NCBI GenBank assembly: GCA_016293925.1
Contig: JAEDCX010000010.1
Coordinates: forward strand, 1 to 43,234
Length of the DNA: 43,234 bases
DNA from: Lachnospiraceae bacterium
GTDB taxonomy: Bacteria; Bacillota; Clostridia; Lachnospirales; Lachnospiraceae
Direction: 5' to 3'
Part shown: positions 1-8,700 of the stretch, piece by piece
Position numbering within the stretch: the stretch's first letter is position 1
Layout of the letters: each line of letters opens with the position of its first letter
The notes under the pieces: model-generated
Database searches by the model: none
Seen by the model: only the letters and a program-made list of their open reading frames with translations
What the model was told of the DNA's origin: nothing
Program-made: the position numbers and the translations under genes

Positions 1-1
1 G

Positions 2-199
2 GCTGCCATCGGTATGGTTAACCAGAAAACTACAGCGGTTCGTGTGATTCCGGTCATCGGCAAAGGTGTAGGTGAGATCGTAGAATTCGGCGGACTGCTG
101 GGATATGCACCGATCATGCCGGTGAACAGCTTCTCCTGCGATGCTTTTGTGAATCGGACGGGAAGAATCCCGGCGCCGGTACACAGCTTTAAGAATTAA
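2..199 (+). CDS. PFL family protein (DUF711/UPF0210), C-terminal end
   Basis: Only the last 65 codons are present; the gene enters from the left edge in the frame beginning at base 2. The tail reads GGLLGYAPIMPVNSF...DAFVNRTGRIPAPVHSF, which I recognise as the conserved C-terminus of the PFL-like DUF711 family (about 450 residues when complete). Members are cytoplasmic and have a pyruvate-formate-lyase-like fold but no established reaction. In Firmicutes the gene often sits beside a small ACT-domain protein, which would lie outside this window. The stop is TAA at 197–199 and a strong hairpin terminator follows 25 bases later, so this is the end of its transcription unit. Family assignment is fairly secure; function is not known. 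Confidence 0.85.
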   Translation, partial: AAIGMVNQKTTAVRVIPVIGKGVGEIVEFGGLLGYAPIMPVNSFSCDAFVNRTGRIPAPVHSFKN

Positions 200-224
200 G
201 CATCATACAGAGCACAGAAGGAAT

Positions 225-274
225 AAAGTCCTGTCTGCAACCCCGGGTTCTGTGGGCTGCAGGCAGGACTTTTC
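225..274. terminator. Bidirectional rho-independent terminator between convergent genes
   Basis: The left arm AAAGTCCTGTCTGCA (225–239) pairs with TGCAGGCAGGACTTT (258–272), 15 pairs with one G-T wobble and an 18-base GC-rich loop. A-rich and T-rich flanks on the two sides let it work for the PFL gene on the plus strand and for tmcAL, which ends at 296 on the minus strand. Confidence 0.85.
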
Positions 275-295
275 GTATGCTGTCCCGGAAGGAAG

Positions 296-1531
296 TTATA
301 TTTTCATCATTCTTCTCGTTAATTCATTCTCATATTCCGTATGGAATTTGTTGGCGACAACGGACTGATACAGGCAGGTTGCATCGATATCCTGTTCCAG
401 CTGGCGGCGCAGAAGAGAATCCTCCTGTTTCAGATAATCGGCAGGCTGCGTAATGACGGGAATGGATGCCCTGGAAGCGATCTCCCCCAGCAGAGGAGCG
501 GCATCCTCCCGGAAACCGAGAATACGGATATACTGCGCGTAACCGGCTTCGCAGAATGCGTTTACGTCAGACTGTCTGATATTCAGGAGAATGTGCAGTA
601 GGGAACGACACACTCTGGTATAGGTCATATCCTTGGTTTTCAAGGCAAAAGAGAAATCCTGGAAACCGGTATAGGTATCCAGCAGGTTCGATACCCTGTC
701 GCCGAATTCCTCCGATACATCATAGAATTGACTGTAGCCGTGGCGGCGTTCCGTGATCAGTTTGTACTGAAGCATGGCAGAATAATCATCCGGAGAGATC
801 GGATAGGTCCTTCCGGATTTCCGCTGCAAAATGCGGAATACCTGTGGCGGTACCTGATTCTGAATCATCAGCAGGGTGCAGTCATTCTCAATGGACTGTC
901 GGATGGAGAGCGCCGAACTGTAGGATTCCGACAAGCGTTTTGCATGATAGCTGCTGCCTACACGGACTTCCGTATAGGGGCGGATCGCACTGTCGAACAG
1001 ACGGAGCGCCTTAATATATTCGATGCCGAGAATATTGTTCGGGGATGAGAGAATCTCATTCAGGTTCGGAAATTCGGGATACAGGGTTTCCAACGCATTC
1101 ATGCGTGCCTGGGGATAGGACAGTCCCGATTTCAGATATGACCGAAGCAGGCTCTGATACTGGGGCGTCTCGTGAAGCAGAATGTCGGCGAGGGCTGTTA
1201 ATGCCTCGATATCTCCGCATTCACTTCCGAAAGCAATATGGTCGACGACGCCGAGGTGCTTCAGAATGGAAACGGCTCCTTTTGCGAAATATTCTGCACT
1301 GCCAGTCGCAAAGGCCACCGGTAGTTCAATCACCAGATCCGCCCCGGACTCCAACGCCATGCGGGCGCGGTCATATTTACTCATGAGAGCAGGTTCTCCG
1401 CGCTGGGTGTAATCACCGCTCATGACCACGATCATATAGTCCGCACCGGTGGCATCTTTGGCATGGGCCAGTTGATGAAGATGTCCGTTGTGAAATGGAT
1501 TGTATTCTGCGATAACGCCTGTAACGACCAT
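296..1531 (-). CDS. tmcAL: tRNA(Met) cytidine acetate ligase (TmcAL/YlbM family)
   Basis: A cytoplasmic nucleotidyltransferase-fold enzyme that in Bacillus uses acetate and ATP to make N4-acetylcytidine at the wobble base of elongator tRNA-Met. The 411-residue protein begins MVVTGVIAEYNPFHNGH, carrying the HxGH nucleotide-binding motif at residues 14–17, followed by SGDYTQRGEPA and the family's SPNNILGIEYIKAL segment. The reading frame is open 48 codons further upstream, but the start at 1531 is preceded by GGAGGG at a good distance and matches the family N-terminus, so I used it. The gene stands alone on the minus strand, divergent from pta. Acetate as co-substrate makes its position next to an acetyl-phosphate gene suggestive, but that link is only inference. 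Confidence 0.92.
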   Translation of the reverse strand: MVVTGVIAEYNPFHNGHLHQLAHAKDATGADYMIVVMSGDYTQRGEPALMSKYDRARMALESGADLVIELPVAFATGSAEYFAKGAVSILKHLGVVDHIAFGSECGDIEALTALADILLHETPQYQSLLRSYLKSGLSYPQARMNALETLYPEFPNLNEILSSPNNILGIEYIKALRLFDSAIRPYTEVRVGSSYHAKRLSESYSSALSIRQSIENDCTLLMIQNQVPPQVFRILQRKSGRTYPISPDDYSAMLQYKLITERRHGYSQFYDVSEEFGDRVSNLLDTYTGFQDFSFALKTKDMTYTRVCRSLLHILLNIRQSDVNAFCEAGYAQYIRILGFREDAAPLLGEIASRASIPVITQPADYLKQEDSLLRRQLEQDIDATCLYQSVVANKFHTEYENELTRRMMKI

Positions 1532-1585
1532 GTAAAGCCCTCCGTATGAATTCCCTGTAATCCACGGAGAATCCGTGATGCAAAC

Positions 1586-1614
1586 AGTGTAACATGAATA
1601 CCCGGTGTAGGCAA
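1586..1614 (-). promoter_or_regulatory. Promoter of tmcAL
   Basis: Read on the minus strand: TTGCCT, 17 bases, TACACT. The transcript would carry a short leader with a perfect hairpin, CACGGA-GAA-TCCGTG (1563–1577), before the ribosome site. Confidence 0.6.
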
Positions 1615-1693
1615 GTATGCATCCGTATGGGAATGGCCGAAAACAGATATCAGAATTGTACGCAATTTTGCACAAGAAAAAGGAGGATACAAC

Positions 1694-1722
1694 TTGTGCC
1701 CGGTTGGTAAGTTCGCTATAAT
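1694..1722 (+). promoter_or_regulatory. Promoter of pta, with inverted repeat across its -35
   Basis: TTGTGC (1694–1699), 17 bases, TATAAT (1717–1722). The -35 lies in the right arm of a perfect 7-base inverted repeat, GCACAAG (1670–1676) and CTTGTGC (1693–1699), separated by 16 bases. That placement would suit a repressor site, though no known operator was recognised. Confidence 0.65.
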
Positions 1723-1757
1723 ATGATAAGAATCAGCAATGATATGTGGAGGCGGGT

Positions 1758-2759
1758 ATGGCATTTATTGATATTATCAAAGAGAAGGCGAAATCAGACA
1801 GGAAGACGATTGTTTTGCCGGAAACCAACGATAAGCGGACATTGATTGCGGCAGCAACGATTATGAAAGAAAATATAGCGAATATTATCATGGTCGGTAA
1901 AGAGGAGAAGATCATGGACGGCGCCGGTTGGCTGGATCTGGATCTGTCCAAGGTTACCGTTGTGGATCCGGATACCTACGAGAAAACCGGAGAATATATT
2001 GAGAAATTCTATGAGTTGAGAAAATCCAAGGGAATGACAATGGAGAAGGCACAGGCAATCCTGATGAACGATCCGTTGACCTTTGGCGTCATGATGGTAA
2101 AATGCAATGATGCGGACGGTATGGTAGCAGGTGCCTGTCATGCAACTGCAGATGTATTGAGACCCTCCCTGCAGATTCTGCGTACCGCACCTGGAGTAAA
2201 ACTTGTGTCCGGATTCTTTATTCTGGATGTGCCGAATTGTGATATGGGAGAGAACGGAACATTTCTGTTTGCGGATTGCGGTCTGAACCAGGATCCTACC
2301 GCAGAGGAACTGGCTGCTATTGCAGATACCAGTGCCAAGAGCTTTAAGACACTGATCGGCGGCAAACCGATTATCGCCATGTTATCCCATTCTACCAAAG
2401 GAAGCGCTAAGCATCCTCTGGTCGATAAGGTGGTGGAGGCAACCAGAATTGCGCATGAACAGTATCCCCAGTTGACGCTGGACGGAGAATTGCAGCTGGA
2501 CGCCGCGCTGGTTCCGGACGTAGCAAAAGCAAAGGCTCCGGGCAGTGAAGTGGCGGGACATGCCAATGTGCTTATTTTCCCGAATCTGGACTGCGGTAAT
2601 ATCGGCTATAAGCTGGTGGAACGTCTCGGCGGTGCCAGCGCGTACGGTCCCATGCTGCAGGGAATTGCAAGACCGGTGAATGATCTGTCCCGCGGATGTA
2701 AATGGGAGGATATCGTCGGAGTTGTGGCGTTAACTGCCGTACAGGCTCAGCTGGTATAG
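1758..2759 (+). CDS. pta: Phosphate acetyltransferase
   Basis: Converts acetyl-CoA and phosphate to acetyl phosphate and CoA, the first step of acetate/ATP formation in fermenting bacteria; cytoplasmic. The 333-residue length fits the short, single-domain Pta class. Recognisable segments are the N-terminal TIVLPETNDKRTLIAA, the central TADVLRPSLQILRTAPG and the C-terminal NVLIFPNLDCGNIGYKLVERL with the closing YGPMLQGIARPVNDLSRG. The start at 1758 was preferred over an ATG four codons upstream because GGAGG (1748–1752) is correctly placed for it. The usual partner, acetate kinase, is not downstream: the next gene is yceD behind its own promoter. Phosphate butyryltransferase is a relative, but these motifs are those of Pta. 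Confidence 0.95.
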   Translation: MAFIDIIKEKAKSDRKTIVLPETNDKRTLIAAATIMKENIANIIMVGKEEKIMDGAGWLDLDLSKVTVVDPDTYEKTGEYIEKFYELRKSKGMTMEKAQAILMNDPLTFGVMMVKCNDADGMVAGACHATADVLRPSLQILRTAPGVKLVSGFFILDVPNCDMGENGTFLFADCGLNQDPTAEELAAIADTSAKSFKTLIGGKPIIAMLSHSTKGSAKHPLVDKVVEATRIAHEQYPQLTLDGELQLDAALVPDVAKAKAPGSEVAGHANVLIFPNLDCGNIGYKLVERLGGASAYGPMLQGIARPVNDLSRGCKWEDIVGVVALTAVQAQLV

Positions 2760-2797
2760 ACCGTACCGGATAAATCGCCAAGATTCAAAAAATATAG

Positions 2798-2826
2798 TTG
2801 ACAAAGCCCCGGCGGATATGTATACT
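2798..2826 (+). promoter_or_regulatory. Promoter of yceD–rpmF
   Basis: TTGACA (2798–2803), exactly 17 bases, TATACT (2821–2826), a near-perfect sigma-A promoter 27 bases before the yceD start. Confidence 0.85.
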
Positions 2827-2852
2827 TGTTTAAGTGTGGATAGGAGCCTGTT

Positions 2853-3377
2853 ATGCAAATCAATCTGACAGAGGTGTTTTTATCGGAAGGTGAGACACTG
2901 GAGGAGTTTGTTTCATACGAGAAGAGTGAGATTCTCTATTCCGGGAATGTTTACCCGATTGCAGTGAAACAGCCGTTTCGGATTACTCTGCAGAACCTTG
3001 CAAGGGGGAAAGCGAAACTGCACGGAGTCGGAGAGGCGATCCTGACATTGCACTGTGACAGATGCCTGAAGCAGGTGGATGTCACGGTACCGGTTGACTT
3101 TACTTATGAGATCTGTTCCCCGGAGACGGAGATGACAGAGGATGATAAGGAAGAGCAATTCTATGTACAGGGTTACCGCTTGGATACAGACTTGTTATTA
3201 GACAATGAGATTTTAATTCTGTGGCCGATGAAGGTTCTGTGCCACGAGTCATGCAAGGGAATCTGTCCTGTGTGTGGCAGGAATCGAAATGATGGAGACT
3301 GCGGATGCGATACATTCGTTCCGGATCCCAGGATGGCGAAACTGAGAGATATCTTGAATGCGAATAAGGAGGTGTAA
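2853..3377 (+). CDS. yceD: YceD family protein (DUF177)
   Basis: A 174-residue member of the YceD/DUF177 family, almost always encoded directly upstream of rpmF. YceD is linked to 23S rRNA metabolism in E. coli and plants, but its exact job is not settled. The sequence shows a Cys pair in LHCDRC (C68 and C71) and a C-terminal Cys-rich part, CHESCKGICPVCGRN followed by CGC, which could bind zinc. It is two bases from rpmF, so the two are surely co-transcribed from the promoter at 2798. Start ATG at 2853 follows GGATAGGAGCC. An accessory ribosome-assembly role is family knowledge plus context, not visible in the sequence. Confidence 0.9.
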   Translation: MQINLTEVFLSEGETLEEFVSYEKSEILYSGNVYPIAVKQPFRITLQNLARGKAKLHGVGEAILTLHCDRCLKQVDVTVPVDFTYEICSPETEMTEDDKEEQFYVQGYRLDTDLLLDNEILILWPMKVLCHESCKGICPVCGRNRNDGDCGCDTFVPDPRMAKLRDILNANKEV

Positions 3378-3379
3378 CG

Positions 3380-3559
3380 ATGTCTATTTGCCCAAAAAAT
3401 AAATCTTCCAAAGGTAGAAGAGATAAGAGAAGAGCGAACTGGAAAATGAGCGCTCCCACGTTGGTAAAATGCAGCAAGTGTGGTGCTTTGATGATGCCTC
3501 ACAGAGTATGTAAGAAATGTGGTTCTTACAATAAGCGCGAGATCGTTTCTGTAGACTAA
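3380..3559 (+). CDS. rpmF: 50S ribosomal protein L32, zinc-ribbon form
   Basis: Encodes a 59-residue protein beginning MSICPKNKSSKGRRDKRRANWK, the usual L32 start, with a strongly basic N-terminus that threads into 23S rRNA near the exit tunnel. Two Cys pairs, CSKC and CKKC, make the four-Cys zinc ribbon; many bacteria also carry a zinc-free paralogue, which is not in this window. The ribosome site AAGGAGGTG overlaps the end of yceD and gives close coupling. The gene is followed by a strong terminator. Confidence 0.95.
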   Translation: MSICPKNKSSKGRRDKRRANWKMSAPTLVKCSKCGALMMPHRVCKKCGSYNKREIVSVD

Positions 3560-3582
3560 TCTGAGGAATGATACGGAATGTA

Positions 3583-3616
3583 CGGTGCCTTGAGTGATCA
3601 GGGCACTGTTTTTTTT
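3583..3616 (+). terminator. Terminator after rpmF
   Basis: An 11-pair stem with two G-T wobbles (3583–3593 with 3598–3608) closes on the tetraloop GTGA and is followed by eight T (3609–3616). Confidence 0.9.
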
Positions 3617-3653
3617 GTGTTTTGTTCCAAATCTGTATTTTGGCGGGTGATTC

Positions 3654-3682
3654 TTGATTTTTTGACTGTTCTTATGTATAGT
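3654..3682 (+). promoter_or_regulatory. Promoter of the plsX operon
   Basis: TTGATT (3654–3659), 17 bases, TATAGT (3677–3682). The untranslated leader to plsX is about 80 bases. No recognisable FapR-type operator was seen. Confidence 0.6.
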
Positions 3683-3770
3683 AGAGTAATGTGGAAAAGA
3701 GTGCCGGTGCGTTGCGTTTCACAAGGCTGTTTATGGCGCCAATGGAGCGCAGAGGAAGGGAGAAGGAATA

Positions 3771-4784
3771 ATGTCAGAGATGGTCAGGATTGCATTGGAT
3801 GCAATGGGGGGAGATAATGCTCCCGGAGAGATTGTGAAAGGTGCCGTTCAGGCTGCCAATGAGGATGGCAGGATCAAACTTTTTTTCGTCGGAAGACAGG
3901 AAGCTATTGCGGCAGAGCTTGAGAAATATACATATCACCCGGAACAGGTGGAGATCGTAAATGCCACAGAGGTTATAGAGACGGGGGAACCGCCTGTTAT
4001 GGCGATCCGTAAGAAAAAGGAATCCTCCATGGTGAAAGCACTGATGATGGTGAAGGAAGGCAGGTGCGATGCCTATGTATCGGCGGGAAGTACCGGTGCC
4101 ACATTGGTGGGCGGACAGATACTGGTCGGAAGAATTAAGGGCGTCGAGAGACCGCCTCTGGCACCGATGATTCCCACAGCAAGTGGGGCAAGCCTTCTGC
4201 TGGATTGCGGAGCCAATGTGGATGCGAAACCCAGCAACCTGGTGCAGTTTGCGAAGATGGGCTCGGTGTATATGAAGAACGTCTTAGGGATTGACAGACC
4301 GACAGTAGGTCTTCTGAATATCGGCGCAGAAGAGGAGAAGGGGAATGCTTTGGTGAAAGAAGTATTTCCTCTGTTGGAGCATTGCCCGGATATCAATTTC
4401 ATCGGAAATATGGAGCCCAAGGATGCTCTGTCAGGGAAGGCGGATGTGATTGTCAGTGAGGCCTTTGCCGGTAATATTCTCCTGAAATCTTATGAAGCCA
4501 CCGCAGGAATCCTGCTTCGGGAGGTAAAATCCTGTATGAAGAGTACCCTGAAAACCAAGATCGGCGCGCTGCTAATCAAGAAGAAACTGAAGGATACTCT
4601 TGGGAAGTTTGATGCTTCCGAGTACGGCGGAGCGCCACTGCTCGGACTGAACGGTCTGGTGGTGAAAGCCCACGGATCCTCTAAAGCGAAGGAGATTCAC
4701 AATGCCTGCCTGCAATGTGTGACCTTCAAGGAACAGAGAATCTGTGACCAGATCAAAGAAATCATCCGTGTAAAGGACGAATAG
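3771..4784 (+). CDS. plsX: Phosphate acyltransferase PlsX
   Basis: Transfers the acyl group from acyl-ACP to phosphate to give acyl phosphate, the donor used by PlsY for the first acylation of glycerol 3-phosphate. It is a peripheral membrane enzyme of 337 residues, the normal length. Diagnostic segments are ALDAMGGDNAPGEIVKGA at the N-terminus, SAGSTGATLVGG and LLDCGANVDAKPSNLVQFA in the middle, and EYGGAPLLGLNGLVVKAHGSS near the end. ATG at 3771 follows GGGAGAAGG. It heads the plsX–acpP–rnc–smc–ftsY–ilvA run, and acpP begins only seven bases later. The other enzymes of the route, PlsY and GpsA, are encoded together at 34.2–36.0 kb. Confidence 0.97.
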   Translation: MSEMVRIALDAMGGDNAPGEIVKGAVQAANEDGRIKLFFVGRQEAIAAELEKYTYHPEQVEIVNATEVIETGEPPVMAIRKKKESSMVKALMMVKEGRCDAYVSAGSTGATLVGGQILVGRIKGVERPPLAPMIPTASGASLLLDCGANVDAKPSNLVQFAKMGSVYMKNVLGIDRPTVGLLNIGAEEEKGNALVKEVFPLLEHCPDINFIGNMEPKDALSGKADVIVSEAFAGNILLKSYEATAGILLREVKSCMKSTLKTKIGALLIKKKLKDTLGKFDASEYGGAPLLGLNGLVVKAHGSSKAKEIHNACLQCVTFKEQRICDQIKEIIRVKDE

Positions 4785-4791
4785 GGAAGAG

Positions 4792-5019
4792 ATGGAACTG
4801 GAAAAACTGAAACACATAATTGCCGGGGTCATGGGGATGAATCCGGAGGAGATCACGAAGGAGACCCGGTTTGTGGAGGATCTCGGGGCGGATTCCCTGA
4901 ATGTTTACGAGATCATCATGAATATCGAGAGCGAATTCGATATTGAGCTTTGTATGGATCATGTAGAGAAGATCAATACGGTGGAGGAAGCACTTGCCCT
5001 GATTGAGGGAACGGTGTAG
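4792..5019 (+). CDS. acpP: Acyl carrier protein
   Basis: A small acidic four-helix protein of 75 residues that carries growing fatty acyl chains on 4'-phosphopantetheine. The attachment Ser is S35 in LGADSLN; many bacterial ACPs have DSLD here, so the Asn is a small deviation. ATG at 4792 follows AGGGAAGAG. It lies seven bases after plsX, whose substrate is acyl-ACP, and 14 bases before rnc, the same order as in many Clostridia and Bacillus. It could be one of several ACPs in the genome, but the location favours the housekeeping fatty-acid ACP. Confidence 0.93.
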   Translation: MELEKLKHIIAGVMGMNPEEITKETRFVEDLGADSLNVYEIIMNIESEFDIELCMDHVEKINTVEEALALIEGTV

Positions 5020-5033
5020 TGCCTGAAAAATAG

Positions 5034-5729
5034 ATGAAGTATGATTTGGAAGAATTGCAGAACAGAATAGGGTATTCTTTTCATGATGTGGGATTGCTGG
5101 AGCAGGCGGTGACGCACAGTTCCTATGCCAATGAGCGGACGATCCGGAGAATTCCGGATTACGAACGGATTGAGTTTCTGGGAGACGCGGTGCTGGAAAC
5201 GGTGTCCAGTGAATTTATTTTCCGGGAACACACCTCCATGTCGGAAGGAAATATGACCAAACTACGGGCCAGTCTCGTGTGTGAACCGGCGTTGGCGTAC
5301 TGCGCCAGAAAACTGGAACTCGGTCGTTTCCTGAACCTCGGAAAAGGGGAGGAACGCTGCGGAGGACGGGAACGGGATTCCATCATTGCAGATGTGATGG
5401 AGGCGATTACCGGAGCAATCTATCTGGATGGCGGGATGGAGCAGGCGAAAGCGTTCATCCTGGGACATATCCTGAATGATGTGGAGAACTCCGGGATCTT
5501 CTACGACAGTAAATCAACGTTGCAGGAGATGATACAGCGTACGGGCGGTGTCCTCCGGTACGAACTGATTGATGAGTCCGGTCCGGAACATGATAAAACA
5601 TTTACGGCCAGAGTGTTGATTGATGACATCCCAAGAGGAGTCGGAAGCGGACATAATAAAAAGCAGGCTGAACAAAAAGCTGCCTATGAGGCAATCGTAG
5701 CCCTCAGGAAAGCAGAGAAAAAACAGTAG
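5034..5729 (+). CDS. rnc: Ribonuclease III
   Basis: Double-strand-specific endoribonuclease that processes rRNA precursors and structured mRNAs. The 231-residue protein has an N-terminal catalytic domain with the signature ERIEFLGDAVLE (residues 44–55), a second acidic motif in DVMEAITGAIYLDGG, and a C-terminal double-stranded-RNA-binding domain starting near DSKSTLQEMIQR and ending with the basic GSGHNKKQAEQKAA. The ATG at 5034 has no good ribosome site, so translation is probably coupled to acpP, which ends 14 bases upstream. The smc start follows after seven bases, an arrangement shared by many Firmicutes. Confidence 0.97.
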   Translation: MKYDLEELQNRIGYSFHDVGLLEQAVTHSSYANERTIRRIPDYERIEFLGDAVLETVSSEFIFREHTSMSEGNMTKLRASLVCEPALAYCARKLELGRFLNLGKGEERCGGRERDSIIADVMEAITGAIYLDGGMEQAKAFILGHILNDVENSGIFYDSKSTLQEMIQRTGGVLRYELIDESGPEHDKTFTARVLIDDIPRGVGSGHNKKQAEQKAAYEAIVALRKAEKKQ

Positions 5730-5736
5730 GTGTACA

Positions 5737-8700
5737 ATGTATCTGAAGAGTATAGAGATTCAGGGATTCAAATCCTTTGCGAACAAAATCGTATTTTCTT
5801 TTCATAATGGAATAACAGGCATCGTAGGACCGAACGGTTCCGGTAAGAGTAATGTTGCTGATGCGGTAAGATGGGTTCTGGGAGAACAGCGGATCAAACA
5901 GCTGCGTGGTGCCAGTATGCAGGATGTGATTTTCGCAGGAACAGAGATGCGGAAGCCCTTGAGTTATGCGTATGTTGCCATAACCATGGATAACTCAGAC
6001 CATAAGCTTCCCGTGGAATATGATGAAGTGACGGTTGCCAGACGATTATACCGTTCCGGCGAGAGCGAGTATCTGCTGAATGGTCTTCCGTGCCGTCTGA
6101 AGGATGTCAACGAGATGTTCTACGATACCGGTATCGGGAAAGAGGGCTACTCCATCATCGGTCAGGGACAGATTGACCGGATTCTCTCGGGAAAACCGGA
6201 GGAGCGGCGGGAATTGTTCGATGAAGCGGCGGGGATCGTCAAGTTCAAACGCCGGAAGTATGCGGCTGTTAAGAAACTGGAAGAGGAGCAGCAGAATCTG
6301 GTCCGGGTGAAGGACATTCTGACCGAACTGGAGAAGCAGGTCGGACCACTGGAACGTCAGTCCGAGAAGGCGAAAATCTATCTGAAGAAAAAAGAAGAGA
6401 TGAAGACTCTGGATGTGAATGTGTTCCTCCTGGAGAACAGAAGACTGAACGATCAGCTGACAGAGGTAACCGGGAAACATAAGATTGCCAGTGAGGAGCT
6501 GGCATCCACCAATGAACGGTTTGAGAATATTAAGCTGGAATATGAGCGGATCCAGAATGAGATGGAACAGCTGGAGGAGCAGATAGAGCATTCCAGAACC
6601 ACGCTGTCGGAATCCACTGTGATGAAGAGCCGGCTGGAGAACCAGATTGAAGTGCTGCGGGAACAGATTCGTTCCGCGCAAGGAAATGAGGAGCATCTTC
6701 GGAACCGGATGTCCAGCGTGCAAAATGAGATTGATATTCGGGAAAAAGAGAAAACGGATATCCTGGAAGGGAAAAAAGTATTCGACGACCAACTGGCGGA
6801 CGCAGAGAAAATCAGAGACGAGGCGAAGGACAAATTAGTCGAAACCCAGTCCCGGATCGAAGATCTGAATATGCGCATTGAGGTGTGCAAGAATCAGATT
6901 ATCGATACGTTGAACGAGCGTGCGACCATCAAAGCCCGTCTGGGTCGGTTTGACACTATGATCGAGCAGATCAATATCAGAAAGGCGGAACTGAACTCCA
7001 GACTTCTGAAGACGAAGTCCAATGAAGAAGAGCAGAACGCTGCGATTGCCAAACTGGAGGAGAATTTTGAGCGGATCACGGAAGAAATCGGTACCATGAA
7101 CCGTGATCAAAAACAGAAAGAGGAACGATCCCGCGCAATCCATGATGAGATTGAAACGAAGGATAAAGAGGTCCGGGAACTCCAGGTGAAATATCATCAG
7201 GAGAAATCCAAACTGGAAGCGATTACCAATATGACGGAGCGGTACGAGGGGTACGGGAACAGTATTCGCAAGGTCATGGAGGTGAAGGATCGTAACAAAG
7301 GCATTGTCGGTGTGGTTGCCGACATCATTAAAGTAGATAAGAAGTATGAAACTGCCATTGAGACAGCGCTTGGCGGTAATATCCAGAACATTGTTACGGA
7401 TGATGAGGAAACGGCGAAGGAGATGATCCGGTATCTGAAGGAGAACCGGTTCGGTAGAGCGACGTTTCTGCCGCTTACCAGTATTGAACATCCACAGGAA
7501 TTCAAGAATCCGGAGGCACTGCGGGAAAAGGGCGTCATCGGAATGGCGGATGAACTGGTGAGGATCGAGGATAAATACCGTAACGTTGCCCGGGCGATGC
7601 TGGGGCGTATTGTGGTTGTGGACAATGTGGACAATGCATTGAAGATTGCCCGCAAATTCGATTATCAGGTACGTATGGTTACCGTTGACGGAGAACTACT
7701 GGTTCCCGGCGGCGCCATCAGCGGCGGCGCCTTCAAGAATAATTCCAACCTGTTAAGCCGCCGTCGTGAGATGGAGGAATTGGAAGGAAGAGTCCGGAAA
7801 TATCTGCAGGATATGGATGCGCGGACGGAGGAGATCGAGAAGATCAAGAAGGAACGTACCGAACTTCGGACGTCCATCGAGGAACTGAAGCTTGCACTGC
7901 AGACGAAATTCATCGAACAGAATACCGCCAGAGTGAATCTGATGACTGCCAAAGAGCGTAAGGACGAGACGGAAAAGGATTTCGGAGATCTGCAGACAGA
8001 GCAGATGGATATTGAGCGGAAAATCGCCGAGATCACACAGAATAAGAAGGATGCCCAGGAGAGTCTGACCGAGTCGGAGCAGTTTGAACGGGAGGCGGGT
8101 GAGAAAATCACGAAGCATCAGGAAGAACTGGATGTTCTTCGTACCCGGGAAACGGAACAGACCGGTACGGTAAACGAACTGGATCTGGCAGTAGAGAAGA
8201 GTCTGCAGAAGCAGGAATTCCAACAGCAGAATGTGAACCGGATTGAGAATGAGATCCGGCGGTATGTCAGTGAACTGGAAGAGATTACGGGACAGCTTAC
8301 ACAGAATGCCAGGGACGTTGTTCAAAAAGAGCAGGACATTGAGGAGATTCGCAAGACCATCGATGCGTCCCAGGGCGTGAAGTCGGAACTGGAACAGAAA
8401 CTGCAGGAGGATATCGAGAAAAAGGAAGCCTTCAGCGAGAAACAGAAGAAATTCTTTGAAACGCGGGAAGAACTGGCACAGATGAGTACGCAGATGGATC
8501 GGGAGGTCTTCCGACTGAACGATCAGAAGGAAAAGATTGAGAATTCCATTTCCTCCTTTATCAACTATATGTGGGAGGAATATGAGATTACGCTGACGGA
8601 TGCAACCCATCTGCGGGATGAAGCAATGACTGATCTTGCGTCCATGAAGCGGGATATCTCCCGATTAAAGGATGAGATCCGCAAACTGGGAGATGTGAAT

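Noticed and set aside
1532..1675. 48-codon N-terminal extension of tmcAL
   Set aside because: It crosses the predicted promoter and leader hairpin; the internal ATG has GGAGGG and the family N-terminus.
3578..3817. Open frame across the rpmF terminator into plsX
   Set aside because: It runs through a strong terminator and promoter and overlaps plsX out of frame.
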